A stretch of DNA of 64,000 nucleotides, from NCBI RefSeq assembly GCF_002795865.1, contig NZ_CP024920.1, positions 248,001-312,000 on the forward strand, written 5' to 3'. The notes beneath the pieces were generated by a model. That model was not told the origin of the DNA, did not search any database, and saw only the letters and a list, made by a program, of their open reading frames with translations. Positions 53,968 to 62,358 of the stretch are shown here, piece after piece; positions within the stretch are counted from its first letter, which is position 1; every line of letters starts with the position of its first letter. This stretch comes from Qipengyuania seohaensis. GTDB taxonomy: Bacteria > Pseudomonadota > Alphaproteobacteria > Sphingomonadales > Sphingomonadaceae. Both the position numbers and the translations under genes were made by a program.

Positions 53968-54753
53968 ATGAGCGATTTCGAAATGATCAAGGCCGAACGC
54001 GACGGGCCCGTTCTTACCATCACGCTCAACCGCCCGGACCGCCTCAATGCCTGTCCGCCACAGATGGCAGACGAAATCTTCACCGCCATCCGCGACATCG
54101 GCAATGCCCGTGCAGTCCTTATGCGCGGAGAAGGTCGTGCCTTTTGTTCTGGCGCCGACCTTGCGGCGAATGCGGAGATGTCCGTCAGCGGCGGCGATCG
54201 CGCGTTTGCCTCGCTCAGCCGGCATTATAATCCGATGGTGCAGGCACTCGCCGGGCTTCCTGTGCCGGTTGTTTCGATGGTTCAGGGCCCTGCAGCCGGT
54301 GTCGGCTGCTCGATAGCCCTGGCGGCGGACTTCGTACTGGCAGGAAAGAGCGGCTATTTCCTTCAGGCTTTCGTCAATATCGGCTTGGTGCCCGACGGCG
54401 GTTCCAGCTGGATGCTGCCTCGCCTGATCGGCACTGCCCAAGCCACCCGCATGATGATGCTTGGCGAGAAAATCCACGGCGAAGAAGCCGAACGGATCGG
54501 GCTGATCTACAAATGCGTTGAAGACGAGGTTCTGGAAAGCGAGGCAACCGCTCTTGTCCAGAAGCTTGCAAACGGCCCGACCGTGGCGCTCGGCCAAATG
54601 AAGCGCACGTTGCGGGATGGCCTGCAGGCAGATTTCCCCGCGACGCTGGCAGCAGAAGCCAACGGGCAACGGATCGCGGGCAGCACTCAGGACGCCGTCG
54701 AAGGTGCCATGGCTTTCCTCCAGAAGCGCAAAGCTGAATTCAAAGGCAGCTGA
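53968..54753 (+). CDS. Enoyl-CoA hydratase/isomerase family, PaaG-like
   Basis: A 261-residue crotonase. The oxyanion-hole segments are FCSGADLAAN and VQGPAAGVGCSIALAADF; FVNIGLVPDGGSSWMLPRL follows. The first catalytic Glu of hydratases is replaced (GCSIA), while Asp occurs in VPDGG, as in PaaG-type isomerases such as ring-1,2-epoxyphenylacetyl-CoA isomerase. So isomerase activity is more likely than hydration. No paa genes are nearby. Start ATG 53968 has AGGAGAAAGAGG upstream. Confidence 0.88.
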   Translation: MSDFEMIKAERDGPVLTITLNRPDRLNACPPQMADEIFTAIRDIGNARAVLMRGEGRAFCSGADLAANAEMSVSGGDRAFASLSRHYNPMVQALAGLPVPVVSMVQGPAAGVGCSIALAADFVLAGKSGYFLQAFVNIGLVPDGGSSWMLPRLIGTAQATRMMMLGEKIHGEEAERIGLIYKCVEDEVLESEATALVQKLANGPTVALGQMKRTLRDGLQADFPATLAAEANGQRIAGSTQDAVEGAMAFLQKRKAEFKGS

Positions 54754-54763
54754 TCGACCCCAT

Positions 54764-54787
54764 CCTTGTGGCGTAAAGTCCACAAGG
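54764..54787. other. Hairpin before the TonB receptor gene
   Basis: CCTTGTGG and CCACAAGG form a perfect 8-bp stem around an 8-base loop, 11 bases after the enoyl-CoA hydratase stop. No T-run follows, so it may stabilise the mRNA end rather than terminate. A second small hairpin CCGG/CCGG with TTTGCTT lies at 54911-54927 next to the receptor ribosome-binding site. Otherwise I see nothing in 54754-54946. Confidence 0.4.
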
Positions 54788-54946
54788 CCTAAGGAAAATG
54801 GGCAAAAGCCAAGCTCGTTGATTGTCTTCCAACCGATCTTCAGCAGAAGTGCGTGCAGTTACGCCTGCGCTGCCTACCCGGGCGGTGCAATCTTTGGGAA
54901 TCGCTAACGCCGGAAAAATCCGGTTTGCTTAGGGGGTTTTGAACAT

Positions 54947-57900
54947 ATAAATACTCGCATTTACGGTGCGACGCCGAAGGCTACGCGCCTGCTGGCAGGC
55001 TCCGGCCTGGCGGCACTCGCCGTGACCCTGGCTTCGCCGGCCGTGGCCCAGGACGCTGACGCACAGGAAGACGAAGAAGTCGTAATCCTGGAAGAAGGTC
55101 AGGAAGTCCCCGAGGGTACGACCATCCTCGTTACGGGTTCGCGTATCCGTCGCAGCGAAGCGACCAGCTCTTCGCCCCTCCAGATCATCGATCCCGACAT
55201 CGCGCGCCGCACCGGCGCGACCGACGTCGCCGAGATCGTCCAAAACTCGCCGATTGCGAACGGCTCTTCGCAGATCACTTCGGCAATCTCGGCCAACTCC
55301 GTTTCGAACGGTGGTCAGGGTGCTGAAACGGTCTCGCTTCGCGGCCTCGGTGCTGAACGTACCCTCGTTCTCCTCAACTCGCGTCGTGCAGGCCCGGCCG
55401 GTACGCGCGGCGGCGTCTCCTCGTTCGACCTCAACGTCCTCCCTTCCTCGATCATCCAGTCGGTGGAAATCCTGAAGGACGGCGCATCGTCGATCTACGG
55501 TTCGGACGCTGTGGCCGGGGTGGTCAACCTGCTGACCAAGCGCTCGACCGACGGTCTCGAACTCGACGGTTCGGTCACCCTGCCGTTCGAAAGCGGCGGC
55601 GAAATCTACCAGGTCTCTGCTGCCTGGGGTAAGGAATTCGACCGCGGCCACATCATGTTCGCCGGTGAATACTATCGCCAGGAAGAACTCGAGCGTCAGG
55701 ATCGCGACTATCTCGGTTGCGACTACGACTACCTGTTCCGCACCGAAGACGGTGACGAGCGCGTCGACCTGATCGATCCGCGTACGGGCGATCTCGCCTG
55801 TAGCAGCACGACTTGGGGTCACGTTTGGGCATATTACGCCAGCAATGTCCCGCAGACGAACGCGCCGTCTACGCTCATGCAGTTCAGCTACGGCAACGAC
55901 AATCTGGGTCAGTACCTTGCTCGTCCAGGACCGATCACCGGTGATTTCGACATCTCGTCGCCCGACGGCTGGTATCCGGTCTCGAAGTGGGATCCGATTT
56001 CTCAGGGCCTGACGAACGGCTACCACCCGTTCGAACAGAAGTCGTCCGTCATCCCCGAGACCGAGCGTTATACCGCTTACGTCGAAGGGTCGTTCGACAT
56101 CACCGACACAATTCGCCTTTACGGTGAAGGTCTCTTCAACCAGCGTCGCACCTACGTGGACAGCTACAGCCAGTTCTACAACTTCGGCTACACGCAGCAG
56201 TATGACGAAGGCGATCCGGACGATCCGTTCCCGGGCTGGAACGGCAACTTCCAGTTCCTGTCGCCGACCGGTATCCTGGATAATTACGACAACGAGATCA
56301 CCGTCGATTATTACCGCGGTGTTCTCGGCCTGACGGGCGATATCAGCGACCGTATCGGTTTCGACATCCACGGTCAGTACAGCCGTTCGGATGGTGATTA
56401 CGCAATTGACCAGATCCTGCAGGACGTTATCGACCAGCAGACCAACCGCGCCTTCGGTGCAGGTTGTGCGGGTCTCGTTACGCCGATCAGCAATCGCCAG
56501 TGCCTCCAGGTCAACTGGGTCGACCCGCGCATCATGGCCGGTGATTTCACCGCCGAAGAAGAAGCCTACTTCACGGAAACGGAAGTCGGTAATACCCTGT
56601 ATGAACAGGTCTTCGTAGAAGCTTCGGTTTCGGGCCAGGTGTTCGAACTGCCCGCAGGCTGGCTCGGTTTCGCAGCCGGTGCCGTCTACCGCCGTGACGA
56701 CATCAACGACCTTCCGGGTCACATCACCTATGCTCCGAACCCCGATTTCGATCCGACGCTGTCGGAAGACGATCCGGATTACGAGCGTCCGTTCGTCGAC
56801 AATGGCTTCGCCAACCCGTTCTCGTCCGGCAACACCGTCGGCTATCGTGAAACGACCGAAGCCTTCGCCGAAATCGAAGTTCCGCTCTTGCGCGACCGTC
56901 CGCTGGTACAGGACCTCGTCCTGTCGGCGTCGGCTCGTATTACGAACGTCAATTCGGTTCGTGGCACCGACGGTTTCTCGGACAAGGATAACGGCAACGT
57001 TACCTACAAGCTGATGGGCAACTGGCAGGTCAACGACTGGCTGCGCTTCCGTGCTACCTACGGCACGTCTTACCGCGCTCCGGCATTGTTCGAACTGTTC
57101 CTGGCCGACCAGGTCAGCGGCGCTCGCCAGACGGTCGACCCTTGCGTTAACTGGGGCCAGAACCTCGCCGAAGGTGCGATTACGCAACGTATCGCAGACA
57201 ACTGCGCGTCCGAAGGTCTGGCTGATGACCGTACCGGTGCAGGTATCCAGGCCAGCGTCTTCACCTCCGGTGGTGTTGGCGTTCTGGAATCGGAATCGTC
57301 GCGGGCTATCACGGCCAGCACGATCCTGACGCCGTACATCGGTTCGAACAGCGACCTCGCCATCACCATCGATTACTTCGATATCAAGGTGAAGGACGAG
57401 ATCGCACAGCTCACCGCAACGTCGATCCTCCGCAACTGCTACGATTCCGAAGATTTCCCGAACAGCCCGTTCTGTGATCTCTTCGAACGTGGACAGGACG
57501 GTGACCCGACCAACATCCGCAACATTTTCCGCAAGTTCATCAACGTCGATGAACAGCTGAACCGCGGTATCGACTTCACTGTCCGTGCAAGCCACGATTT
57601 CGGTGAAGCAGGTCGTGTCCAGCTGCTTGCTCAGGCAACTTATCAGCTGGAAGATACGGTCTCACGTCTGGGCGAGTTCGAAGACTTCAACGGTGAAGTC
57701 GGCGATCCCAAGTTCACGGCGGACATCAACCTCAGCTATGACTACAAGGGCTGGGGCCTGCTCTACGGCCTCGACATCGTCGGTGCATCGTCGAGTGAAG
57801 AAGACTACATCGAAGACTTCGGCAACCTCTGCCGTAGCCCCGAGACCAGCGAATTCGCTGAATTCGTGTACCTCGGCACGTACTGTGTGCGTCCGACCAC

Positions 57901-58102
57901 GGAAGCTGTCTTCTACCACAACCTCTCGCTGACGAAGGAATTCGCGGATCGTTTCGAAATCACCGCCGGTGTTTCGAACATCTTCGATACGCGTCCGCCC
58001 GAAGTGTCCGGCATCACCACCATCGGTGGCGCTTCGCCGTTCGTTTCGCAGTACGACTGGCTCGGCCGTCGTGTGTTCGTTCGCGCAGGCATCAACTTCT
58101 AA
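54947..58102 (+). CDS. TonB-dependent outer-membrane receptor
   Basis: A receptor of about 1050 residues. A TonB-box-like ILVTGSRIRR opens the plug domain, with ILKDGASSIYGSDAVAGVV typical of plugs. Many aromatic-rich beta strands follow, and the chain ends RRVFVRAGINF with the C-terminal Phe of outer-membrane barrels. It takes up a large substrate with TonB energy. The signal peptide (KATRLLAGSGLAALAVTLAS to AVAQ) is encoded from about 54947, yet no ATG, GTG or TTG precedes it in frame; the first GTG (55022) lies inside it. ATA 54947, ten bases after AGGGGG, is my provisional start. Codons are strongly biased (CGT, GGT), suggesting high expression. Substrate unknown. Confidence 0.9.
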   Translation: MNTRIYGATPKATRLLAGSGLAALAVTLASPAVAQDADAQEDEEVVILEEGQEVPEGTTILVTGSRIRRSEATSSSPLQIIDPDIARRTGATDVAEIVQNSPIANGSSQITSAISANSVSNGGQGAETVSLRGLGAERTLVLLNSRRAGPAGTRGGVSSFDLNVLPSSIIQSVEILKDGASSIYGSDAVAGVVNLLTKRSTDGLELDGSVTLPFESGGEIYQVSAAWGKEFDRGHIMFAGEYYRQEELERQDRDYLGCDYDYLFRTEDGDERVDLIDPRTGDLACSSTTWGHVWAYYASNVPQTNAPSTLMQFSYGNDNLGQYLARPGPITGDFDISSPDGWYPVSKWDPISQGLTNGYHPFEQKSSVIPETERYTAYVEGSFDITDTIRLYGEGLFNQRRTYVDSYSQFYNFGYTQQYDEGDPDDPFPGWNGNFQFLSPTGILDNYDNEITVDYYRGVLGLTGDISDRIGFDIHGQYSRSDGDYAIDQILQDVIDQQTNRAFGAGCAGLVTPISNRQCLQVNWVDPRIMAGDFTAEEEAYFTETEVGNTLYEQVFVEASVSGQVFELPAGWLGFAAGAVYRRDDINDLPGHITYAPNPDFDPTLSEDDPDYERPFVDNGFANPFSSGNTVGYRETTEAFAEIEVPLLRDRPLVQDLVLSASARITNVNSVRGTDGFSDKDNGNVTYKLMGNWQVNDWLRFRATYGTSYRAPALFELFLADQVSGARQTVDPCVNWGQNLAEGAITQRIADNCASEGLADDRTGAGIQASVFTSGGVGVLESESSRAITASTILTPYIGSNSDLAITIDYFDIKVKDEIAQLTATSILRNCYDSEDFPNSPFCDLFERGQDGDPTNIRNIFRKFINVDEQLNRGIDFTVRASHDFGEAGRVQLLAQATYQLEDTVSRLGEFEDFNGEVGDPKFTADINLSYDYKGWGLLYGLDIVGASSSEEDYIEDFGNLCRSPETSEFAEFVYLGTYCVRPTTEAVFYHNLSLTKEFADRFEITAGVSNIFDTRPPEVSGITTIGGASPFVSQYDWLGRRVFVRAGINF

Positions 58103-58125
58103 GCGTTTCGCTTAGCCAAGGATCG

Positions 58126-58160
58126 GGGGCGGTGCCGGGAGGCATCGCCCCTTTTCTTTT
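58126..58160 (+). terminator. Strong terminator after the TonB receptor gene
   Basis: GGGGCGGTGCC pairs with GGCATCGCCCC around a GGGA loop, one mismatch, followed by TTTTCTTTT. It separates the highly biased receptor gene from the sulfotransferase run. Confidence 0.85.
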
Positions 58161-58219
58161 GCGCGGCCAAAATCTTCGCCAGCCTTGCACTTTGCGCCTG
58201 CACCCTAAATCCGACTGGC

Positions 58220-59008
58220 ATGCAAACCATTCACGTCAAGCCGGACAATCTGGACGAACGGAATGCGGAATTTCCGCAGACGCCGCTCGATAAGCCGGTA
58301 TTCTTGAACAGCCTTCCGAAGTCCGGCAGCCACTTGCTGCGCAACATCATCCGCATGTTCGTACCGGTGGAACACCAGTACAACGCGGACTTCATCCAGT
58401 TCGCCAATCTCAAGCGCCACGTGGCAGCCTTTGACGGCCCGCCTGCCAAGCTGAGCTGGGGACACTTGTTTTTCGCCGATATCTCGGCGGCGACCACCGG
58501 CGGGGCACGTCGCATCCTGTTGGTCCGCGATCCTTACGACTGGGTTCTCGCCATGGCCCGCTTCATGCTGTCGGACGAATTCTCCGGCGATCTCGACATC
58601 CTCAAGAGGGCACCACTGACGGCCGAAGAACTGATGAATGTCGTGATCTTCGGCCTTCCACGACAGAGCCCCGGCCTTCACGAGACGTTCCTCTTCAACG
58701 CGGTCGCATGGCTGGGCACGGGCGAATACCTCGTCCGGTTCGAGGAACTGCGCGATGCGGTGAAGAACCTCGATAGCGATGAAAGCGAAACCTATTTCGC
58801 CAAGCTTCTCGAGGCCTGCGGCATTGCCATGCCCGACGATTGGCGCGAGCGGGTGCGCATCGGTGCCGATCCGGAACAGAGCGGTACTGCCCGCCAGAAC
58901 CTGACCATGCGCGGCGTCACTATTCCCGACACGCTCCCCCAGGCACAGCGCGATATCGTCGATCTTGTATCGCCGCGCCTTCGCCCGATCCTGGGCTACG
59001 CGGAATGA
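58220..59008 (+). CDS. Sulfotransferase family protein, 262 aa
   Basis: A PAPS-dependent sulfotransferase fold: the 5'-phosphosulfate loop is LNSLPKSGSHLLRNII near the N-terminus, and the 3'-phosphate site is RRILLVRDPYDWVLAMARF. The enzyme would sulfonate a hydroxyl on a lipid, glycan or small molecule. There is no signal peptide. Its stop overlaps the start of the TPR-sulfotransferase as ATGA, so both are translated from one message. Acceptor unknown. Confidence 0.87.
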   Translation: MQTIHVKPDNLDERNAEFPQTPLDKPVFLNSLPKSGSHLLRNIIRMFVPVEHQYNADFIQFANLKRHVAAFDGPPAKLSWGHLFFADISAATTGGARRILLVRDPYDWVLAMARFMLSDEFSGDLDILKRAPLTAEELMNVVIFGLPRQSPGLHETFLFNAVAWLGTGEYLVRFEELRDAVKNLDSDESETYFAKLLEACGIAMPDDWRERVRIGADPEQSGTARQNLTMRGVTIPDTLPQAQRDIVDLVSPRLRPILGYAE

Positions 59009-60798
59009 GCGGCGGCCGGCCTGTCGAAACCGTCGGTGGTTCGCTCGACGAAGCCCTCGCCCACGGCGCTGCCTTGCTACAGTCCGATCCCTCGCTCGCA
59101 CTGAAACAGGCGCAAGTCATCTTGCGCAAGGACGGGCGCGAGCCCCGGGCGCTCCGTCTTGCCGCAGCTGCCCACCGCGCGAGAGGCGAAGCCGATCTTG
59201 CGGCAAAGGCGGAGCTTCTCGCAATCGACGAGGCCCGCCGTTATCCGTTGCTGGCCCAGGCTGCCAAAGCCCTAAACGACGGCGATTTTCCTGCGGCGAG
59301 CGAACTATCCGCAAAGCATCTCAAGGATTTTCCAGGCGACCTTGCCGCGATAGTGCTTTCGGCAGAAAGCGCGCTGGGCATCGGACTGCACGACAAGGCG
59401 ATCCCCATGTTGAAAATGGTGCTCGATCGTGCTCCGCGCTTTGCCCATGCCAGCGTACTGCTGGTCAACGGCTTGATGCTTTCCGACCAGTTGGCCGAGG
59501 CACGCCGGGTGATGAAACCGCTCATTGCTGCGGCTCCGGACGACATAGGCCTCCTGACGCTTCAAAATCGCCTACTGAATGCCGCCGGAGATTTCGAAGG
59601 CTGCGTGAAGGTGACGCAGGACCTGATCGACCTCAGGCCCAAAACGCCGGATTTCCGCGCCGATCATGCCGACGCGCTGCGCTTCGTCGGACGGAGCGAC
59701 GACGCGAAGGACGCCTATCGCAAGGCGCTCGAACTCGATCCCGATCACGCGCGCTCGTGGTGGAGCCTGGCCGACCTCGCTCCCGAGACGCTGTCTGACG
59801 CCGATATCGCGTTTCTGTCGGAACGGCTCGCGGCTGGCAGCTTCAAAGGGGAACAAGAGGTCAATTTCCACTTTGCCCTCGCCCTGGGGCATCACGCCCG
59901 GAAGAATTTCGACGAAGCCTTCGCTCATTTCGAAGCGGGCAATCGGATCCGTCAGCAAGCCGAGCCATTCGACGCCGATGAATTCGCGCATTTGATGCAG
60001 CGGCATCTCGACCACGCAGCGTCAATCGGATCGGTTTCGACCAGCGCAGACGAGAAGACCTCTCCCCTCCCCCTGTTTATTGTCGGGATGCCACGTGCGG
60101 GATCGACCCTGCTCGAACGTATGCTTGCCCAGCACGACGCAATCGAACCTCTGGGAGAGCTTCAGATCGTGTCCCACATGGTTCAGAGAATGATGCTGAC
60201 GCAAGGTCGCGACGCGCTACCGGACACGGTGGCCGGCCTCAACGAAACGGCGCTTGGCTCGATGGGAACATGGTACCGAAACCGGGCCCGCGAGATGATG
60301 CGCAGCAAGGCCGGTATCGTCATCGACAAGATGCATATGAACTGGCGGCACCTGCCATTGATCCTGCGCATGCTGCCAGAGGCAAAAATTATCGACATCC
60401 GGCGCGATCCTAAGGATTGCTGCTGGTCGAACTATCGCACGCTTTTCGCGCGTGGCCACGCGGCTTCCAGCGAGATGGAAGGCATTGCCCGTTTCTATCG
60501 CACCTACGCGAATTTCACCGATAGCCTTCGCGAGCTTTTTCCCGACAGGATCAAGCTGGTCGAATATGAGAGCCTTGTCGATCATCCACAGGAAGTGCTG
60601 CTCGAAGTATCTGAGTTTCTCGGCGTTTCGTATTACGAGGCCATGCTCGCCTTCCACCAATCGTCAGACGCGGTGGCAACGGCCAGCTCCGAACAGGTGC
60701 GCAAGCCTTTGAACCGCAAGGGGATCGGGGCATGGAAGGATTACGAAGCGCACCTTGGCCCCCTCTCCGAAGCCCTTGGCGAGCTGGCCACAAGCTGA
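59005..60798 (+). CDS. TPR-repeat sulfotransferase, 597 aa
   Basis: The N-terminal ~330 residues are TPR-like helical repeats (for example GRSDDAKDAYRKALELDPDH), and the C-terminal 270 residues are a sulfotransferase with 5'-PSB IVGMPRAGSTLLERML and 3'-PB IDIRRDPKDCCWSNY. Bacterial proteins of this layout are often annotated as tyrosyl- or glycan-sulfotransferases, but the acceptor is unknown. ATG 59005 overlaps the upstream gene by ATGA, and the halogenase gene follows by 16 bases, so the three form one operon. Confidence 0.9.
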   Translation: MSGGRPVETVGGSLDEALAHGAALLQSDPSLALKQAQVILRKDGREPRALRLAAAAHRARGEADLAAKAELLAIDEARRYPLLAQAAKALNDGDFPAASELSAKHLKDFPGDLAAIVLSAESALGIGLHDKAIPMLKMVLDRAPRFAHASVLLVNGLMLSDQLAEARRVMKPLIAAAPDDIGLLTLQNRLLNAAGDFEGCVKVTQDLIDLRPKTPDFRADHADALRFVGRSDDAKDAYRKALELDPDHARSWWSLADLAPETLSDADIAFLSERLAAGSFKGEQEVNFHFALALGHHARKNFDEAFAHFEAGNRIRQQAEPFDADEFAHLMQRHLDHAASIGSVSTSADEKTSPLPLFIVGMPRAGSTLLERMLAQHDAIEPLGELQIVSHMVQRMMLTQGRDALPDTVAGLNETALGSMGTWYRNRAREMMRSKAGIVIDKMHMNWRHLPLILRMLPEAKIIDIRRDPKDCCWSNYRTLFARGHAASSEMEGIARFYRTYANFTDSLRELFPDRIKLVEYESLVDHPQEVLLEVSEFLGVSYYEAMLAFHQSSDAVATASSEQVRKPLNRKGIGAWKDYEAHLGPLSEALGELATS

Positions 60799-60814
60799 GA
60801 CAGCGGGAAGCGCA

Positions 60815-62329
60815 ATGACCGACCCTGTACGCAAGATATTGATCGTCGGCGGAGGCTCGGCTGGTTGGATGGCGGCGGCCTATCTGTCGCGCGCGCTCTC
60901 AGATACCGTGGCTATCGAACTCGTCGAAAGCGAAGCGGTAGGCACGGTGGGTGTTGGTGAGGCAACGATCCCGCCCATTCGCGAATTCAATCGCTTGGCC
61001 GGGATCGACGAGGTGGAGTTCGTCAAGGCTACGGACGCAACCTTCAAGGTGGGTATCGAGTTCGAGAACTGGGGCGCCCCAGGCGATCGATACCTCCACG
61101 CATTCGGCCATGTGGGCCAAGAACTCGACGCAATGGTTCGCCTCCATCATTGGTGGCTTCTGGGCAAGCAGGCCGGCGGGAAGGATTACCCGCAATGGCA
61201 GGAGCTTTTCCTCGGCCGGGCGGCAGCAGACCTGGATCGCTTCGCCATAGACCAGCGTCCGGGCAGCGAACTCTCGCGCCTCCTTCCCCACGCCTATCAT
61301 TTCGATTCCCTCAGCTACGGTAGATATCTGCGCAAGATCGCCGAAGATCGCGGTGTGAAACGTACCGAAGGGCAGATCGTTGCGATCCACCGGGACCCGG
61401 AAACCGGAGACGTTACAGGCGTCAGCCTCGATGGCGGCGCAATGCTCGAAGCCGATTTCTTTATCGACTGCTCCGGTTTCCGCAGCCTTGTGCTTGGCGA
61501 AGCCATGGAGGTGCCTTTCGATGACTGGAGCCACTGGCTGCCAGCAGACCGCGCAGTGGTCGTGCAGACCGAAAACGAAGGCGCAGCGCTTTCGCCAATT
61601 ACTCGCGCCACGGCCCATTCCGTTGGCTGGCAATGGCGAATCCCGCTCCAAAGCAGGACCGGGAATGGTCATGTCTATTCCAGCGCGTTTTCGAGCGATG
61701 ACGAGGCGCGAGATCGCCTTCTGTCCACGGTTTCCGGGGCATTGCGCGGCGATCCCCGCCTGATCCGATTCAAGACGGGAAGGCGCAAGAATGCGTGGTC
61801 GGGAAACGTCGTTGGTATAGGTCTCGCAGCGGGCTTCCTCGAGCCGCTGGAGTCGACGAGCATCCATCTGGTCCAGGCCAGCCTCGAAAGACTGGTCGAG
61901 CTTTTCCCGACCAAGGCCATCGACCCCCTCCTGCGCGACCGCTTCAACACTCAGACGCAACAGGAATGGGAGCAGGTCCGGGACTTCGTGATCGCGCACT
62001 ATGCGGTGACGCAGCGCGATGATTCCGAGTTCTGGCGTCATTGCCGGACGATGGAGCTACCCGAAGCCCTCTCGACGATCCTTGATCTATGGCGGCCTCA
62101 CGGAAGTCTTGCCATCGATGGCGGACATCTCTTCCAGCTCAGTTCGTGGACATCGCTTTTGCTGGGCCAGAACCTTGAACCCGACCAGCCACATCCCGCC
62201 ACCGCGCGGGCGCAACCCCAGCCAATCGCGGACCGGATCGCGCACATCGCCTCTTCCCTGCGCAAGAGCGCCGAAGGGCTGCCCGATCATCGCCAGTTCC
62301 TGGCCCGCATGGCCGGGACCCCGTCATAG
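60815..62329 (+). CDS. Flavin-dependent tryptophan halogenase family protein
   Basis: A 504-residue FADH2-dependent halogenase-like protein. It has the FAD loop VGGGSAGWMAAAYLSRAL, GVGEATIPPIREF, the WxWxIP signature WQWRIPLQ, a lysine in ATFKVGIEFENW at the position of the catalytic Lys of PrnA, and the conserved GFLEPLESTSIHL containing the second catalytic Glu. So it may halogenate an aromatic compound; many marine and alphaproteobacterial homologues are brominases of indole with unknown natural substrate. A separate flavin reductase is needed and is not visible here. It closes the sulfotransferase operon. Confidence 0.9.
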   Translation: MTDPVRKILIVGGGSAGWMAAAYLSRALSDTVAIELVESEAVGTVGVGEATIPPIREFNRLAGIDEVEFVKATDATFKVGIEFENWGAPGDRYLHAFGHVGQELDAMVRLHHWWLLGKQAGGKDYPQWQELFLGRAAADLDRFAIDQRPGSELSRLLPHAYHFDSLSYGRYLRKIAEDRGVKRTEGQIVAIHRDPETGDVTGVSLDGGAMLEADFFIDCSGFRSLVLGEAMEVPFDDWSHWLPADRAVVVQTENEGAALSPITRATAHSVGWQWRIPLQSRTGNGHVYSSAFSSDDEARDRLLSTVSGALRGDPRLIRFKTGRRKNAWSGNVVGIGLAAGFLEPLESTSIHLVQASLERLVELFPTKAIDPLLRDRFNTQTQQEWEQVRDFVIAHYAVTQRDDSEFWRHCRTMELPEALSTILDLWRPHGSLAIDGGHLFQLSSWTSLLLGQNLEPDQPHPATARAQPQPIADRIAHIASSLRKSAEGLPDHRQFLARMAGTPS

Positions 62330-62358
62330 GTCCCGGCCACGGTTGGTCAGGTGCCAGA

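Noticed and set aside
54929..57595. 888-codon open frame antisense to the TonB receptor gene
   Set aside because: It is a mirror of a gene with strong codon bias; it starts and ends without ribosome-binding site and its translation has no recognisable domain, while the plus frame has a clear receptor.
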